From: Vreelandella sedimenti
Lineage (GTDB): Bacteria > Pseudomonadota > Gammaproteobacteria > Pseudomonadales > Halomonadaceae
Assembly (NCBI RefSeq): GCF_013416325.1
Contig: NZ_JACCGK010000019.1
Coordinates: 80,575 to 113,248, forward strand
DNA length: 32,674 bases
Direction: 5' to 3'
Below, piece by piece: positions 13,874 to 22,409 of the stretch. The notes beneath the pieces are model-generated. The model was not told where the DNA came from and ran no database searches. It saw nothing but the letters and a program-made list of their open reading frames with translations. The translations under genes and the position numbers were made by a program. Numbering within the stretch: the first letter of the stretch is position 1; each line of letters starts with the position of its first letter.

Positions 13874-15205
13874 TTATTTCTTCGCTTTTTTCTTACTTTT
13901 CTTACTGTCGTTGCCTTGGCTAACTGTTTTGCCTTCGCTGCTTTCGTCTTTGCTGTCATCCTTCTCACTGTCAGGCTTGTCGCCGCCTTGATGGGTGAGC
14001 GGGCTCGCTTGGTCTAGGCGCGGGTGGTTATCCCGGAATTCACGCTGCAGATCCGGCAGGCCATCAAGGGCTTGCAGGGTATGGGTGAGGGCATGGATCG
14101 CCGCCAGCACATCCTGGGTATGGCCTGTCTCTGAGATGGTGTGCATATTACGGATGGGGAAGCCAATCGAGGTGGCGGCGCTATCGATAGACGCCAATAC
14201 GCCTGCCATGCCATCGGTACCCGTATCCACACCGACGATATCGCGCTGTAGCGGAATGTCTTGCTCTTTAGCGGCAGTGGCGATAATCCGATTGAGCTGT
14301 TCACTGGCAATAGAGCCCACCGCCATAGTGAAGCCTTTGCCCATCTCTAGCGGCTGCATACGCTTGTCGCCGATGCCTGGTGCGGCCACGTAGTCATGGT
14401 TTACATCGACGCCAATCAAAGCATCCGGCTTCATTTCGCCCGCCATTACGCGGCTGCCGAAACGGCCAATCTCTTCATAGCTGGCAATCGCAAACAGCAC
14501 GCGCACATTTTTGGTTCCACCTGCTTTGGCGACCAAACGCGCCACTTCGGCGGTTACAAAGCAGCCTAATCCGTTATCCAGGTAGGCACCGTAGAAGGTA
14601 TTGGGACTAAAGCCGGGGCGGATTGGACGGTCGAAAATAATCGAATCGCCGGGCCGTACACCCAGGTTCAGCACCTGTTGCTTTTTATTTTCGCCGTGGA
14701 TCTGTAGATCCAGGTAGATCTGCTCTTTTTTCAGGCCTTTGCTGCCATCACGCTGGGCAGGATCGGAGAAGTGAATCGCGCCCAGTGCCTCTATCGTGCC
14801 GCCTTCAATGCAGCGGTAGCTACCGGGGGCGTTGGGGTCTTCGCTGAACAGCTTCACTTCATGGCCGATAAGCACGGTGGGCAGGAAGGAGTCGGTGTTG
14901 ATCCAGATCTTGCCGTCTTCGCCAATCGAGCGCACCTGCATGCGGATTTTGTCCGCATGGCCGATCAGCATGACCTTGAACATGTCGTCGCGGCCGGGGT
15001 GAGTGTCCAGCACAACGCCCGCGTTGCCCTTAAACTGGTGAAGGTGCCAGCTTTTAGGCGCGAAGCTCTCGAAATGCGGCTTGAGCACGCCGTAGGTCAT
15101 GGCAGCTTCCAGGCCGACGGGGCTAGGGGCAGCAAGAATATCGCGCATCAGTTTGAACTGCGCGTCGGGCATCGGTTGTGTCCAGGGTTTTGCACTATCG
15201 CTCAT
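13874..15205 (-). CDS. M42-family metallo-aminopeptidase with a Lys-rich tail
   Basis: A 443-residue dinuclear-metal peptidase that trims N-terminal residues from peptides in the cytoplasm. Expected ligands and catalytic residues are visible: H83 (LIGHADKIRM), bridging D210 (GAYLDNGLG), catalytic E244 and ligand E245 (ASYEEIG), D267 (GVDVNHD) and H355 (NMHTISETGHTQDV). The family fold ends near residue 390. The last 50 residues are a disordered, highly charged tail finishing KKSKKKAKK, longer than in typical M42 enzymes. The ribosome-binding site is weak (GAGCGACAACG before ATG). It lies 81 bases after the LysR gene on the same strand and may be read from it. The start MSDSAKPW is the only early ATG. 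Confidence 0.9.
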   Translation of the reverse strand: MSDSAKPWTQPMPDAQFKLMRDILAAPSPVGLEAAMTYGVLKPHFESFAPKSWHLHQFKGNAGVVLDTHPGRDDMFKVMLIGHADKIRMQVRSIGEDGKIWINTDSFLPTVLIGHEVKLFSEDPNAPGSYRCIEGGTIEALGAIHFSDPAQRDGSKGLKKEQIYLDLQIHGENKKQQVLNLGVRPGDSIIFDRPIRPGFSPNTFYGAYLDNGLGCFVTAEVARLVAKAGGTKNVRVLFAIASYEEIGRFGSRVMAGEMKPDALIGVDVNHDYVAAPGIGDKRMQPLEMGKGFTMAVGSIASEQLNRIIATAAKEQDIPLQRDIVGVDTGTDGMAGVLASIDSAATSIGFPIRNMHTISETGHTQDVLAAIHALTHTLQALDGLPDLQREFRDNHPRLDQASPLTHQGGDKPDSEKDDSKDESSEGKTVSQGNDSKKSKKKAKK

Positions 15206-15286
15206 CGTTGTCGCTCACTCATTTTTAGGTGGATGTTAATCACCCCTAGTCTGCCAGATTCCCGTACTGTGTGTAGAGAAAGCCGC

Positions 15287-16171
15287 TTATTCGTGGTGAT
15301 GTATTAGCTGACGCAGGGCGCTAGTGGCGGCGGAAGGAGGATGACGGCGGCTTAATATAATGCCCAGCTCACGTCGAATGGTCGGCTCCACCAGTGGGCG
15401 GTACTCAATACCATCGGCGGCAATTTGCCGAAAACTGAGCGAGGGCAGCACGCTAATGCCTAACCCCGCAGCTACCATGCGGCCTACTGTGGCGATCTGG
15501 CGCGCATCGCACAAGATATCCAGCCGTTCTCCTACGCTCTGCATAATACGGTCAATATCCTGGTGCGAGCTGGAAAGGCGATTGATACCAATAAACGGAT
15601 AAGCCGCAAGTTGGCTCCAGGCGACGGCTGATTGTGCCAGCAATGGATGCCCACAAGGGCAAACGACCACATAGCTGTCTTCGAGGACGGGCTCAAACGT
15701 TAGATCCTCTGCATCGCTTGGTGGCACTGAAAGTCCCAGGTCGGCGCGGCCTTCGCGCACCATTTGATTGATCTGCTCAGCCAGCACATCGTGCAGGCTG
15801 AGGTTAATACGTGGGTAGGCCTCATGAAAAAGCTTAATGACTCGCGGGAATAATCCTGCCGCCAGAGTAGGCAGGGCGGCCACGGTTACCTTTCCGCGTT
15901 GCTTGGAAAATTGGTCATTGAGATCTTCAAAGGCTTCATTCCAATCATTTAAGAGCCGCACGGCAACGGGCAGAAAAGCTTCGCCTTCCGGTGTTAACGC
16001 GAGCTGGCGCGTGGTTCGGGCAAACAGTGCTCCACCGACGTTCTCCTCAAGTTTACGCAGCGCAATAGAGATCGCTGGTTGGGAAAGATGCACACGCTCG
16101 CTGGCCTCTGCAAGGCTGCGCGAGTGGGCGACGGCAACAAAAACACGCAACTGCTGGATACTTGGATTCAT
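15287..16171 (-). CDS. LysR-family transcriptional regulator (second)
   Basis: A 294-residue LysR protein. The helix-turn-helix covers residues about 5-50 (LRVFVAVAHSRSLAEASERV, HLSQPAISIALRKLEENVGG), followed by a periplasmic-binding-like effector domain (VTVAALPTLAAGLFPRVIKLF; ADLGLSVPP; VVCPCGHPLL; GISVLPSLSF). It is divergent from the second TAXI-TRAP operon across 157 bases, which hold a perfect inverted repeat at 16241-16263. The natural inference is control of that transporter and the AtuA genes by the imported compound. Effector unknown. Confidence 0.9.
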   Translation of the reverse strand: MNPSIQQLRVFVAVAHSRSLAEASERVHLSQPAISIALRKLEENVGGALFARTTRQLALTPEGEAFLPVAVRLLNDWNEAFEDLNDQFSKQRGKVTVAALPTLAAGLFPRVIKLFHEAYPRINLSLHDVLAEQINQMVREGRADLGLSVPPSDAEDLTFEPVLEDSYVVVCPCGHPLLAQSAVAWSQLAAYPFIGINRLSSSHQDIDRIMQSVGERLDILCDARQIATVGRMVAAGLGISVLPSLSFRQIAADGIEYRPLVEPTIRRELGIILSRRHPPSAATSALRQLIHHHE

Positions 16172-16240
16172 TTAGAAAGTAAAACATAAGTTAAAAACTA
16201 TTCAATATACAAAATTAAATCTGAGCACCATGCTTGGCTT

Positions 16241-16263
16241 ATCGCGATTCGATTCGTCGCGAT
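16241..16263. repeat. Perfect 7-bp inverted repeat in the LysR-TAXI spacer
   Basis: ATCGCGA (16241-16247) and TCGCGAT (16257-16263) with a nine-base centre. It sits between the divergent starts, so it is a candidate operator for the LysR regulator. The size (7-9-7) fits a dimeric site; assignment is inferred. Confidence 0.5.
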
Positions 16264-16300
16264 CAACGTTTTACATAAAAAACCGCTCTACAATAACAAT

Positions 16301-16317
16301 AGCTCGCCTAGCGAGCT
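16301..16317 (+). promoter_or_regulatory. Leader hairpin just before the TAXI ribosome-binding site
   Basis: AGCTCGC, loop CTA, GCGAGCT form a perfect seven-pair stem. The ribosome-binding site GGAG begins three bases later (16320-16323). It could affect translation or mRNA stability, or be a second operator. A TACAAT -10-like hexamer lies at 16289-16294 but no matching -35 is seen. Confidence 0.45.
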
Positions 16318-16328
16318 TCGGAGACACA

Positions 16329-17294
16329 ATGAAAACGCTACTGACCGCCATGGTGGCAAGCGCCGCTATGCTAGCCGCTGCGACCTCTCATGCCGATGAA
16401 CGCCTGTTGATTGGTTCTACCTCAAGCTCCTCCAGCCACTACAGCTATTTTGTGGCGGTTAATCAGATTATTAATAACCAAGTCGAAGGGATCAGTTCTT
16501 CGGTTGCCGAAACCGGCGCCACGGTGGATAACCTGCGCCGTTTAGGACGTGATCAAATTGATATGGGGCTGGTGACCACCAACACCGGCTATCACGCCTA
16601 TGCCGGTGAGGAAGATTTCGAAGGCCGCCCCGTCGATAACCGTCTGCTGTGGGTCTACACCGTGGCACCGCAGAATACGGTAATGCGCCAGGATGCTGAG
16701 GTGGAAACATTCGCTGACTTAAACGGTGTTCGCTTCAATCCAGGGATCACGGGGTCAGCTACTGAGAAAACCACCGAAGCGGTAATGCGCACGCTAGGTA
16801 TTCAGCCTGACTACGTGCGCGGTTCAACGACCGATATGGTCGACGCCATGAAAGATGGTCGGGTGATGGGATCCGTTAAGTCGGGTGTCGGAGAACGCCT
16901 GGATGGCTCCTCTATGGATATCGCCACTTTCACACCGATTAGCGTGCTGTCGCTTGACCAAGAGCAGGCTGACACACTGCGCAGCGAAATGCCTGACGTA
17001 GCCATTGTCGATGTTCCTGAAGGCGCGGCAGAGGGTATTCCCGCTTACACCACTTGGGCTTTTGGGGTTGCCGTGCACGCCCATCCGGATATGGATGACG
17101 AGACAGCCTATCAAATCGTCAAAGCGGTGATGGAAAACCCAGAACCGCAGGTTAACGCCTTTGCGGCCATGCAGGATGCGGATATGGCGAAGATGACCTT
17201 GGAAGTGGGCACAGTACCGCTGCATGCCGGTGCTGCACGCTATTTCGAAGAGCAGGGGTATGACATCCCCGATGCCTTGCAACCTGTTCAGTAA
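16329..17294 (+). CDS. TRAP transporter solute-binding protein, TAXI family (second copy)
   Basis: A 321-residue periplasmic binding protein with a signal peptide of about 22 residues (MKTLLTAMVASAAMLAAATSHA, split here at SHA before DERL). I start it at ATG 16329 because GGAG lies five bases upstream; an open frame extends to 16230 but adds a non-secretory leader. TAXI blocks: LLIGSTSSSSSHYSYFVA, QIDMGLVTTNTGYHAYAG, LNGVRFNPGITGSATEKTTEAVM and DGRVMGSVKSGVG. It has only distant resemblance to the first TAXI protein at 7260 and so likely binds another ligand. It is followed after 21 bases by its permease. Expression is probably under the divergent LysR gene. Confidence 0.92.
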   Translation: MKTLLTAMVASAAMLAAATSHADERLLIGSTSSSSSHYSYFVAVNQIINNQVEGISSSVAETGATVDNLRRLGRDQIDMGLVTTNTGYHAYAGEEDFEGRPVDNRLLWVYTVAPQNTVMRQDAEVETFADLNGVRFNPGITGSATEKTTEAVMRTLGIQPDYVRGSTTDMVDAMKDGRVMGSVKSGVGERLDGSSMDIATFTPISVLSLDQEQADTLRSEMPDVAIVDVPEGAAEGIPAYTTWAFGVAVHAHPDMDDETAYQIVKAVMENPEPQVNAFAAMQDADMAKMTLEVGTVPLHAGAARYFEEQGYDIPDALQPVQ

Positions 17295-17315
17295 GGCCAA
17301 TCGGAGAAGATGATC

Positions 17316-19226
17316 ATGCGTGAGATACTCACCAAAGGCTTGGCGCTCCTGCTTGGTGGACTAATCCTTTATACCTCCGCCACTGGGCCGTTCGAGAGCT
17401 TGATTCAGCGGAGTATCTTCCTCGCGCTGGTCATCCTGCTAGGGCTTGCCGTTTATCCATTAGGGCAAGGCAAGCGCTGGCGGCCACTTGGCATCGTTAT
17501 CGATGTCGTGCTGGCGGTTGGCGTGGTATTCGCCTGCAGCTATGTAGCGCTCAACCATGAAAAAATTCTGGTCGAGCTACCCTGGGCAACACCTCGGGAT
17601 ATGTTGCTGACCGGCGTGCTGCTGGTGGCTATTTTGGAGCTTTCGCGGCGTGCTATTGGGGCTATTTTCCCACTGCTGGTGTTAGCGGGATTAGCTTACG
17701 CGTGGTTTGGAGCAGCCATTCCAGGGCCGCTCGGCCATCGTGGTTTTGATCTGTATTACATGACCGAAACCATCTACCTTGGCGATTTAGGCGTGTGGGG
17801 CATGCTGGTGGGTGTCGCCGCGACTACCATTGCCGCTTTCGTACTGTTCGGCTGTTTGCTGCTGCACACGGGGGGCGGTAATACCTTTATGGATCTGGCG
17901 CTGCGTATTAGCGGCCGCTCGCCAGGCGGTGCTGCCAAAGTGGCCACGGTGGCTTCCGGGCTATTCGGCATGGTCAGCGGCAGTGCGGTGGCCAATGTGG
18001 CCACCACGGGCAACTTTACCATTCCCATGATGAAACGCTTAAATTATCCACGCCCGTTCGCAGCCGGGGTTGAGGCCGTGGCCTCTACCGGCGGCCAAAT
18101 CGCACCGCCGATCCTGGGTGCTGCGGCATTTATCATGGCGGAAATTCTCGGTGAGAGTTACCTGCGGATCGCCTTGGCGGCCTTGCTGCCCGCGATTCTT
18201 TTCTACCTGGGGGTATTTGTCACCATTCATCTCGTCGCCAAGCGCCGTCAACTGCAGGTAGTGCCCGATGATGAACTGCCAAGCTGGTCAGATGTGATAC
18301 GCCCTGAACGGATCATTCCCATTCTGGCTGCATTAGGCGGGCTGTTTTACGGCGTACTTAGCGGTCGTTCGATTCAAATGTCGGCTTTCTATGGCATCTT
18401 AATGACCGTGCTAACGTTTGTGCCTTTTGCGCTGATGGCCAAGATGCCGCTGCGTGAGATCCTCGGCAAGCTGGTGGCTGGTCTGGTCGATGCGGGCAAG
18501 GGCATGGTGATTATTGGTGTGCTGCTGGCCGGGGCGCAAATACTGGTGGCGATGATCGGTATGACGGGCATCGGGGTAACGTTAGCCAGCTTGATCGTCA
18601 CGGTAGGCGGCGAATCGCTGTTCCTGGTCGCCTTTATCGTCGGTGGCGTGTGTCTTATTTTGGGTATGGGGATTCCGACTACGGCAGCGTATGTTCTGGT
18701 GGCATCAGTACTGGCGCCTGCGCTCACCACAATCGGTGTTGAGCCGCTGATTGCCCACCTATTCGTTTTCTACTTCGCGACGCTCTCTGTCATTACACCG
18801 CCTGTCTGCATTGCGGTATTCGTGGCCTCAGGAATTGCCGACACCAACTGGCTGCCTGCGGCTATTGAATCAGTGCGCTTGGCGGCGGCTATCTATGTCA
18901 TTCCCTTCCTGCTGCTGATCTACCCAGCCCTGGCGGGGTTTGGTTCTGCCCTGGAGATCGTCTTGGCCAGCTGTCAGGGGGTCGTGTTTGTGATGGCCTT
19001 TGCCGCGTTGATGTCCCGGGTAGCCATGACGGGCAAACGCGCGATCGATGTCGTGGGGCTGATCGTGGTGATTGGGCTTGCGCTGACACCCGGCTGGTTG
19101 ACCACGCTGGCGGCGCTAGCCCTGATCATTGGGCTATTTATACGCCGCCGCTCGCTGCTGAGAGACGAGCTGGGGTCTGTCGCGGGTGACCACCATTCTC
19201 TTCAGGCCAAGGAGACACAGCTATGA
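17316..19226 (+). CDS. TRAP transporter fused permease (4TM/12TM, second copy)
   Basis: A 636-residue fused DctQM-type permease. An ATG at 17310 is too close to GGAG (17303-17306); ATG 17316, nine bases away, is the better start. The large-subunit signature GMVSGSAVANVATTGNFTIP lies near residues 218-237, followed by ASTGGQIAPPILGAAAFIMA. The second half repeats the fold and ends in FATLSVITPPVCIAVFVASG. The C-terminus is a short charged tail. It pairs with the TAXI protein encoded upstream for ion-driven uptake. Its stop codon overlaps the AtuA start in ATGA, so transport and the AtuA protein are translationally coupled. Confidence 0.93.
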   Translation: MREILTKGLALLLGGLILYTSATGPFESLIQRSIFLALVILLGLAVYPLGQGKRWRPLGIVIDVVLAVGVVFACSYVALNHEKILVELPWATPRDMLLTGVLLVAILELSRRAIGAIFPLLVLAGLAYAWFGAAIPGPLGHRGFDLYYMTETIYLGDLGVWGMLVGVAATTIAAFVLFGCLLLHTGGGNTFMDLALRISGRSPGGAAKVATVASGLFGMVSGSAVANVATTGNFTIPMMKRLNYPRPFAAGVEAVASTGGQIAPPILGAAAFIMAEILGESYLRIALAALLPAILFYLGVFVTIHLVAKRRQLQVVPDDELPSWSDVIRPERIIPILAALGGLFYGVLSGRSIQMSAFYGILMTVLTFVPFALMAKMPLREILGKLVAGLVDAGKGMVIIGVLLAGAQILVAMIGMTGIGVTLASLIVTVGGESLFLVAFIVGGVCLILGMGIPTTAAYVLVASVLAPALTTIGVEPLIAHLFVFYFATLSVITPPVCIAVFVASGIADTNWLPAAIESVRLAAAIYVIPFLLLIYPALAGFGSALEIVLASCQGVVFVMAFAALMSRVAMTGKRAIDVVGLIVVIGLALTPGWLTTLAALALIIGLFIRRRSLLRDELGSVAGDHHSLQAKETQL

Positions 19227-20629
19227 GCTTTTTATTAGGCAGTGGTGCGGGCTTTTCTGGCGACCGTACCGATGCGGCCGTGGCGGTGGTGGCAGAGTTG
19301 ATCAAGCGACAGCAGCCCTCCGCTTTAGTATTTGAAACCCTTGGCGAGCGGACATTGGCGGCAGCTCACCGCGCGATGCGTGATGATCCCGAAAGCGGGT
19401 TTGAGCCGCTGTTAGACGAGCTGCTGGCGCCAGTGCTTCGTGACTGTCTGGATCACGACATTAAGATTTTAGGCAACTTCGGTGCAGCGAACCCTGGTGG
19501 CGCGTGCCAGGTAATTGCGGAGCTGTCCACACAACTTGGCCGTCCAGATGTCAGAATTGCCCAGGTGCACGGTGACGATATCCGTCAGCAACTACATAGC
19601 TTGGACTTACAGCGCTGGGAGGCCGAGCGGCTGGATATGCCAGGTGATGACGCCCTGATCTCAGCCAACGTTTACCTGGGTGCCAAGGCGCTGTCTGAAG
19701 CGTTAGCTATGCAGGCGGATGTGGTTGTCACCGGGCGGGTAGCCGACCCAGCACTGTTTTTAGCGCCGCTGATGCACCACTTCGATTGGCGTTGGGATGA
19801 TTGGGATCGCCTAGCCTGCGGCATGATGGCGGGGCATTTAGCTGAGTGTGGCGCCCAGGTGAGCGGCGGCTACTTTGCCGATCCGGGTTTTAAAGACGTG
19901 CCGGGACTCGCCACGGTGGGCTATCCGATTATTGAAGTAGAGCAGGATGGCAGCCTTATTATTTCCAAGCCTGCCAATACCGGTGGCTGTGTTACCGAGC
20001 AGACTGTGAAAGAACAGCTGCTTTACGAAGTTCATGACCCAGCGAATTATCTAACCCCGGATGTCACGGTGGATCTTTCCCACGCCGAGGTGCGTCAGTT
20101 GTCACCCAACCGCGTGGCGGTGACGGGAATTCGCGGCAAGCCTGCGCCTGAGCGGCTAAAAACCACCGTGTGCTATGAAGGCGGCTGGCAGGGCGAAGCG
20201 GAAATTTCCTATGCTGGGCCCAACGCATTGGCAAGGGCGCAGCTTGCAGCGCAGGTACTACGTGAACGATTGATTTTTCGGGCCCCTGCTGAGCTGCGTA
20301 CCCGCTTGGATATCATTGGCCTGGCCAGCGTATTCGATAGCGATAGCGGTGAGTTACAGCGCAGTGCTTCAGCGTCTGCCAGCGGCGATTATCGGTTGCG
20401 CCTGGCGGCCGAGCACAGCGAGCGGCGCTGGGTGGCTCGCGCCACCCAGGAGCTATTGGCGCTTTATTGTGCGGGGCCCGCGGGTGGCGGCGGCGTGCGG
20501 CGCCAATTTCAAAGGCGAGTGTTTACTGCCTCTTATTTGGTCAAACGTAGCGACGTTAATGCCCATGCCAGCCTGTTTGAATCGTCGCCACTCGGCGAAC
20601 GTAGGAGTGAACGTTATGTTGCAAGCTGA
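19223..20629 (+). CDS. AtuA-family protein (DUF1446), main domain
   Basis: A 468-residue protein of the AtuA/DUF1446 family, named after acyclic terpene (citronellol, geranyl) utilisation. Blocks LLGSGAGFSGDRTDAAVAVV, LETLGERTL-like residues near 40, GNFGAANPGGA, GADVVVTGRVADPAL-like (residues about 165-180) and SKPANTGGCVTEQT are the family pattern. Its biochemical activity is not established; in terpene pathways it is thought to act with acyl-CoA carboxylation or hydration steps. Here it is coupled to a TAXI-TRAP transporter and no atu carboxylase genes are present, so the substrate is probably not a terpene. Single-chain AtuA homologues have about 590 residues; the missing end is the next gene. 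Confidence 0.88.
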   Translation: MSFLLGSGAGFSGDRTDAAVAVVAELIKRQQPSALVFETLGERTLAAAHRAMRDDPESGFEPLLDELLAPVLRDCLDHDIKILGNFGAANPGGACQVIAELSTQLGRPDVRIAQVHGDDIRQQLHSLDLQRWEAERLDMPGDDALISANVYLGAKALSEALAMQADVVVTGRVADPALFLAPLMHHFDWRWDDWDRLACGMMAGHLAECGAQVSGGYFADPGFKDVPGLATVGYPIIEVEQDGSLIISKPANTGGCVTEQTVKEQLLYEVHDPANYLTPDVTVDLSHAEVRQLSPNRVAVTGIRGKPAPERLKTTVCYEGGWQGEAEISYAGPNALARAQLAAQVLRERLIFRAPAELRTRLDIIGLASVFDSDSGELQRSASASASGDYRLRLAAEHSERRWVARATQELLALYCAGPAGGGGVRRQFQRRVFTASYLVKRSDVNAHASLFESSPLGERRSERYVAS

Positions 20630-20972
20630 ACGCACGCAAACGGCGGTGCACCCGGATTCCTCAGTCACCCTCCATCAACTCGCCCATGCCCGTGCAGGCG
20701 ATAAGGGCGAGCGCCTTAATGTGGCGCTATTTGCCTATGACCCAGACCACTACGCCACCTTGCTGGAGCAGGTAACCGAGGAGCGTGTGCTGGCGCTGTT
20801 TGCTCACCGCGGTGCCAGCCGAGTGCGGCGCTACCCTTTGCCTAATTTGGCGGGCATGAACTTCGTGATTGATGACGTGCTGCAGGGCGGTGTTAATGGC
20901 GCGCTCAATTTGGACGGGCATGGCAAAACGCTATCGTTTTTGCTGTTAAGCATGGAGGTTAATTCGAGCTAG
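20616..20972 (+). CDS. AtuA-like C-terminal ferredoxin-fold domain protein
   Basis: A 118-residue protein starting at ATG 20616, eight bases after TAGGAG (20602-20607). It overlaps the AtuA gene by 14 bases in another frame. The sequence LHQLAHARAGDKGERLNVALFAYDP and RRYPLPNLAGMNFVIDDVLQGG matches the C-terminal domain of long AtuA proteins (LARSGDKG and YxLPNLxAxNFVLxxxLGGG). Together the two proteins equal one full-length AtuA in order and size. A clear ribosome-binding site suggests a natural two-gene form, not a frameshift. An open frame reaching back to 20316 overlaps AtuA and is not used. The pair probably forms one complex. Confidence 0.88.
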   Translation: MLQAERTQTAVHPDSSVTLHQLAHARAGDKGERLNVALFAYDPDHYATLLEQVTEERVLALFAHRGASRVRRYPLPNLAGMNFVIDDVLQGGVNGALNLDGHGKTLSFLLLSMEVNSS

Positions 20973-21109
20973 ACCTTTTTAACCTCGCCCCTCGACTTAG
21001 GTGGTCATGACCCGCTGCCTGAAAGGCCTTACTATGACGATAAAATACGCACGCTAATTAACATAACGTCCGCTCAGTCGTCGTTAAAGAGCCGTTCAGG
21101 AGCAGCCCC

Positions 21110-22333
21110 ATGACCGTCGCAACGCTAGGTGCCCAGCGCTTCAAAGTGCTGTTGGCGGGCGTTTTTAGCCAAATATTATGTGTTGGCATCGCGCGCTTTG
21201 CCTATACCCCATTGCTACCGGTGATGCAGCAGCAGACCTGGATGGGGGATGCCGATGGCGGCTGGCTGGCCGCGGTTAACTACGCGGGCTATATGCTAGG
21301 GGCAGTGCTGGCCGCTTCTATTCACAGTATTTATATCAAGGACACGCTATTTCGCTGTGGGTTAATCCTGGCTGTAATCACGACTGCGGGTATGGCCCTT
21401 ACCGATCACTTCTGGGTTTGGGCGGGGTTGCGCTTTCTGGCGGGTCTTTCAAGCAGTGCTGCAATGCTATTAGCGTCAGGGCTGATTCTTCACTGGTTAA
21501 TCCAACATCGCCAGCGCGGCGAGCTGGGAATTCATTTTGCCGGCTTGGGGCTAGGCATGGTTGTCGCGGCGGTGGCAGTGGAGATGATGCTCCAGCTTTC
21601 CTTTAGCTGGCAGACCCAATGGTGGGGCTTTAGCCTGCTGGGTGCCGTGCTGTTGGTGCCTGCCTGGCGCTGGCTGCCGCGGCCGGAAAAGCCGCTAGAG
21701 GGGGCTCACGTGGTGAGTAGCCGAACCGCTACGCCGCCAACACGTACTTTTATGCGCTGGATGCTCGCCGCCTACTTTTGCGCCGGTTATGGCTATGTGA
21801 TCAGTGCTACCTTCTTAGTTGCCATCGTTGAGCGTGAGCCGCTGCTGGCGGGGATGGGCAATTGGACGTTCGCCCTGGCCGGTTTAGCCGCCGCGCCTGC
21901 CGTCATGCTATGGGATCTAGTCGCCCGTCGAGTGGGCTATTTAATGGCACTGATGATCGCTATGAGCATTCAAGTTATTGGTATTGTGCTCCCAGCCATT
22001 ACTGCGAATGCAGCGGTGGTGCTGCTAAGCGCCGTACTCTATGGCGGCACTTTCCTTGGCTGTGTCAGCTTAGTGCTGACAATGGCGGGTAGGCTCTATC
22101 CCGCCAGCCCTGCTCGATTAATGGGGCAGATGACGCTCGCATACGGCGCCGCCCAGATATGCGCTCCGGCGTTAACCGGTATGTTGGCTGAAGCCTCTGG
22201 CCATTATGGCGTTGGACTATGGCTGGCGGGCGGTTTTGTAACGCTTGGCGTCGTGCTGCTGGCCTGTTTGCGCCGGGTAGACCAAACCGCTCAGCGCTTG
22301 GATGCCGCAGCCAAAGCCCTGGTGTATGCCTAG
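21110..22333 (+). CDS. MFS transporter, YbfB/YjiJ family
   Basis: A 407-residue 12-helix major facilitator protein of the inner membrane. The start MTVATLGAQRFKVLLAGVF is followed by the family block VGIARFAYTPLLPVMQQQ (residues about 24-41) and AAVNYAGYMLGAVLAA. Later helices such as ASGLILHW, GLGLGMVVAA and YGAAQICAPALTG are typical of this group. CAGGAGCAG lies before the ATG. The gene is separated from the AtuA genes by 137 bases and from the next gene by 76, so it may be its own unit. Substrate is unknown; export of metabolites is often assumed for the family without direct proof. Confidence 0.9.
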   Translation: MTVATLGAQRFKVLLAGVFSQILCVGIARFAYTPLLPVMQQQTWMGDADGGWLAAVNYAGYMLGAVLAASIHSIYIKDTLFRCGLILAVITTAGMALTDHFWVWAGLRFLAGLSSSAAMLLASGLILHWLIQHRQRGELGIHFAGLGLGMVVAAVAVEMMLQLSFSWQTQWWGFSLLGAVLLVPAWRWLPRPEKPLEGAHVVSSRTATPPTRTFMRWMLAAYFCAGYGYVISATFLVAIVEREPLLAGMGNWTFALAGLAAAPAVMLWDLVARRVGYLMALMIAMSIQVIGIVLPAITANAAVVLLSAVLYGGTFLGCVSLVLTMAGRLYPASPARLMGQMTLAYGAAQICAPALTGMLAEASGHYGVGLWLAGGFVTLGVVLLACLRRVDQTAQRLDAAAKALVYA

Positions 22334-22409
22334 TGGCAGGGGTCAGGTGGGCATTGTCGGTGAAATCCTCTAGGATAGGCGCCTTTTTTATAATGGGATA
22401 AATGGGCAA

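Noticed and set aside
16230..16328. N-terminal extension of the second TAXI protein
   Set aside because: It would put 33 non-secretory residues before a normal signal peptide and covers the spacer palindromes.
20316..20615. Longer form of the AtuA C-terminal protein
   Set aside because: The region is antisense-free AtuA coding sequence in another frame; homology begins only after ATG 20616, which has its own ribosome-binding site.
22361..22390. Terminator of the YbfB-like gene
   Set aside because: ATCC/GGAT and GGCGCC are short and do not make one stable stem before the T-run; the T-rich part may instead belong to the next promoter.
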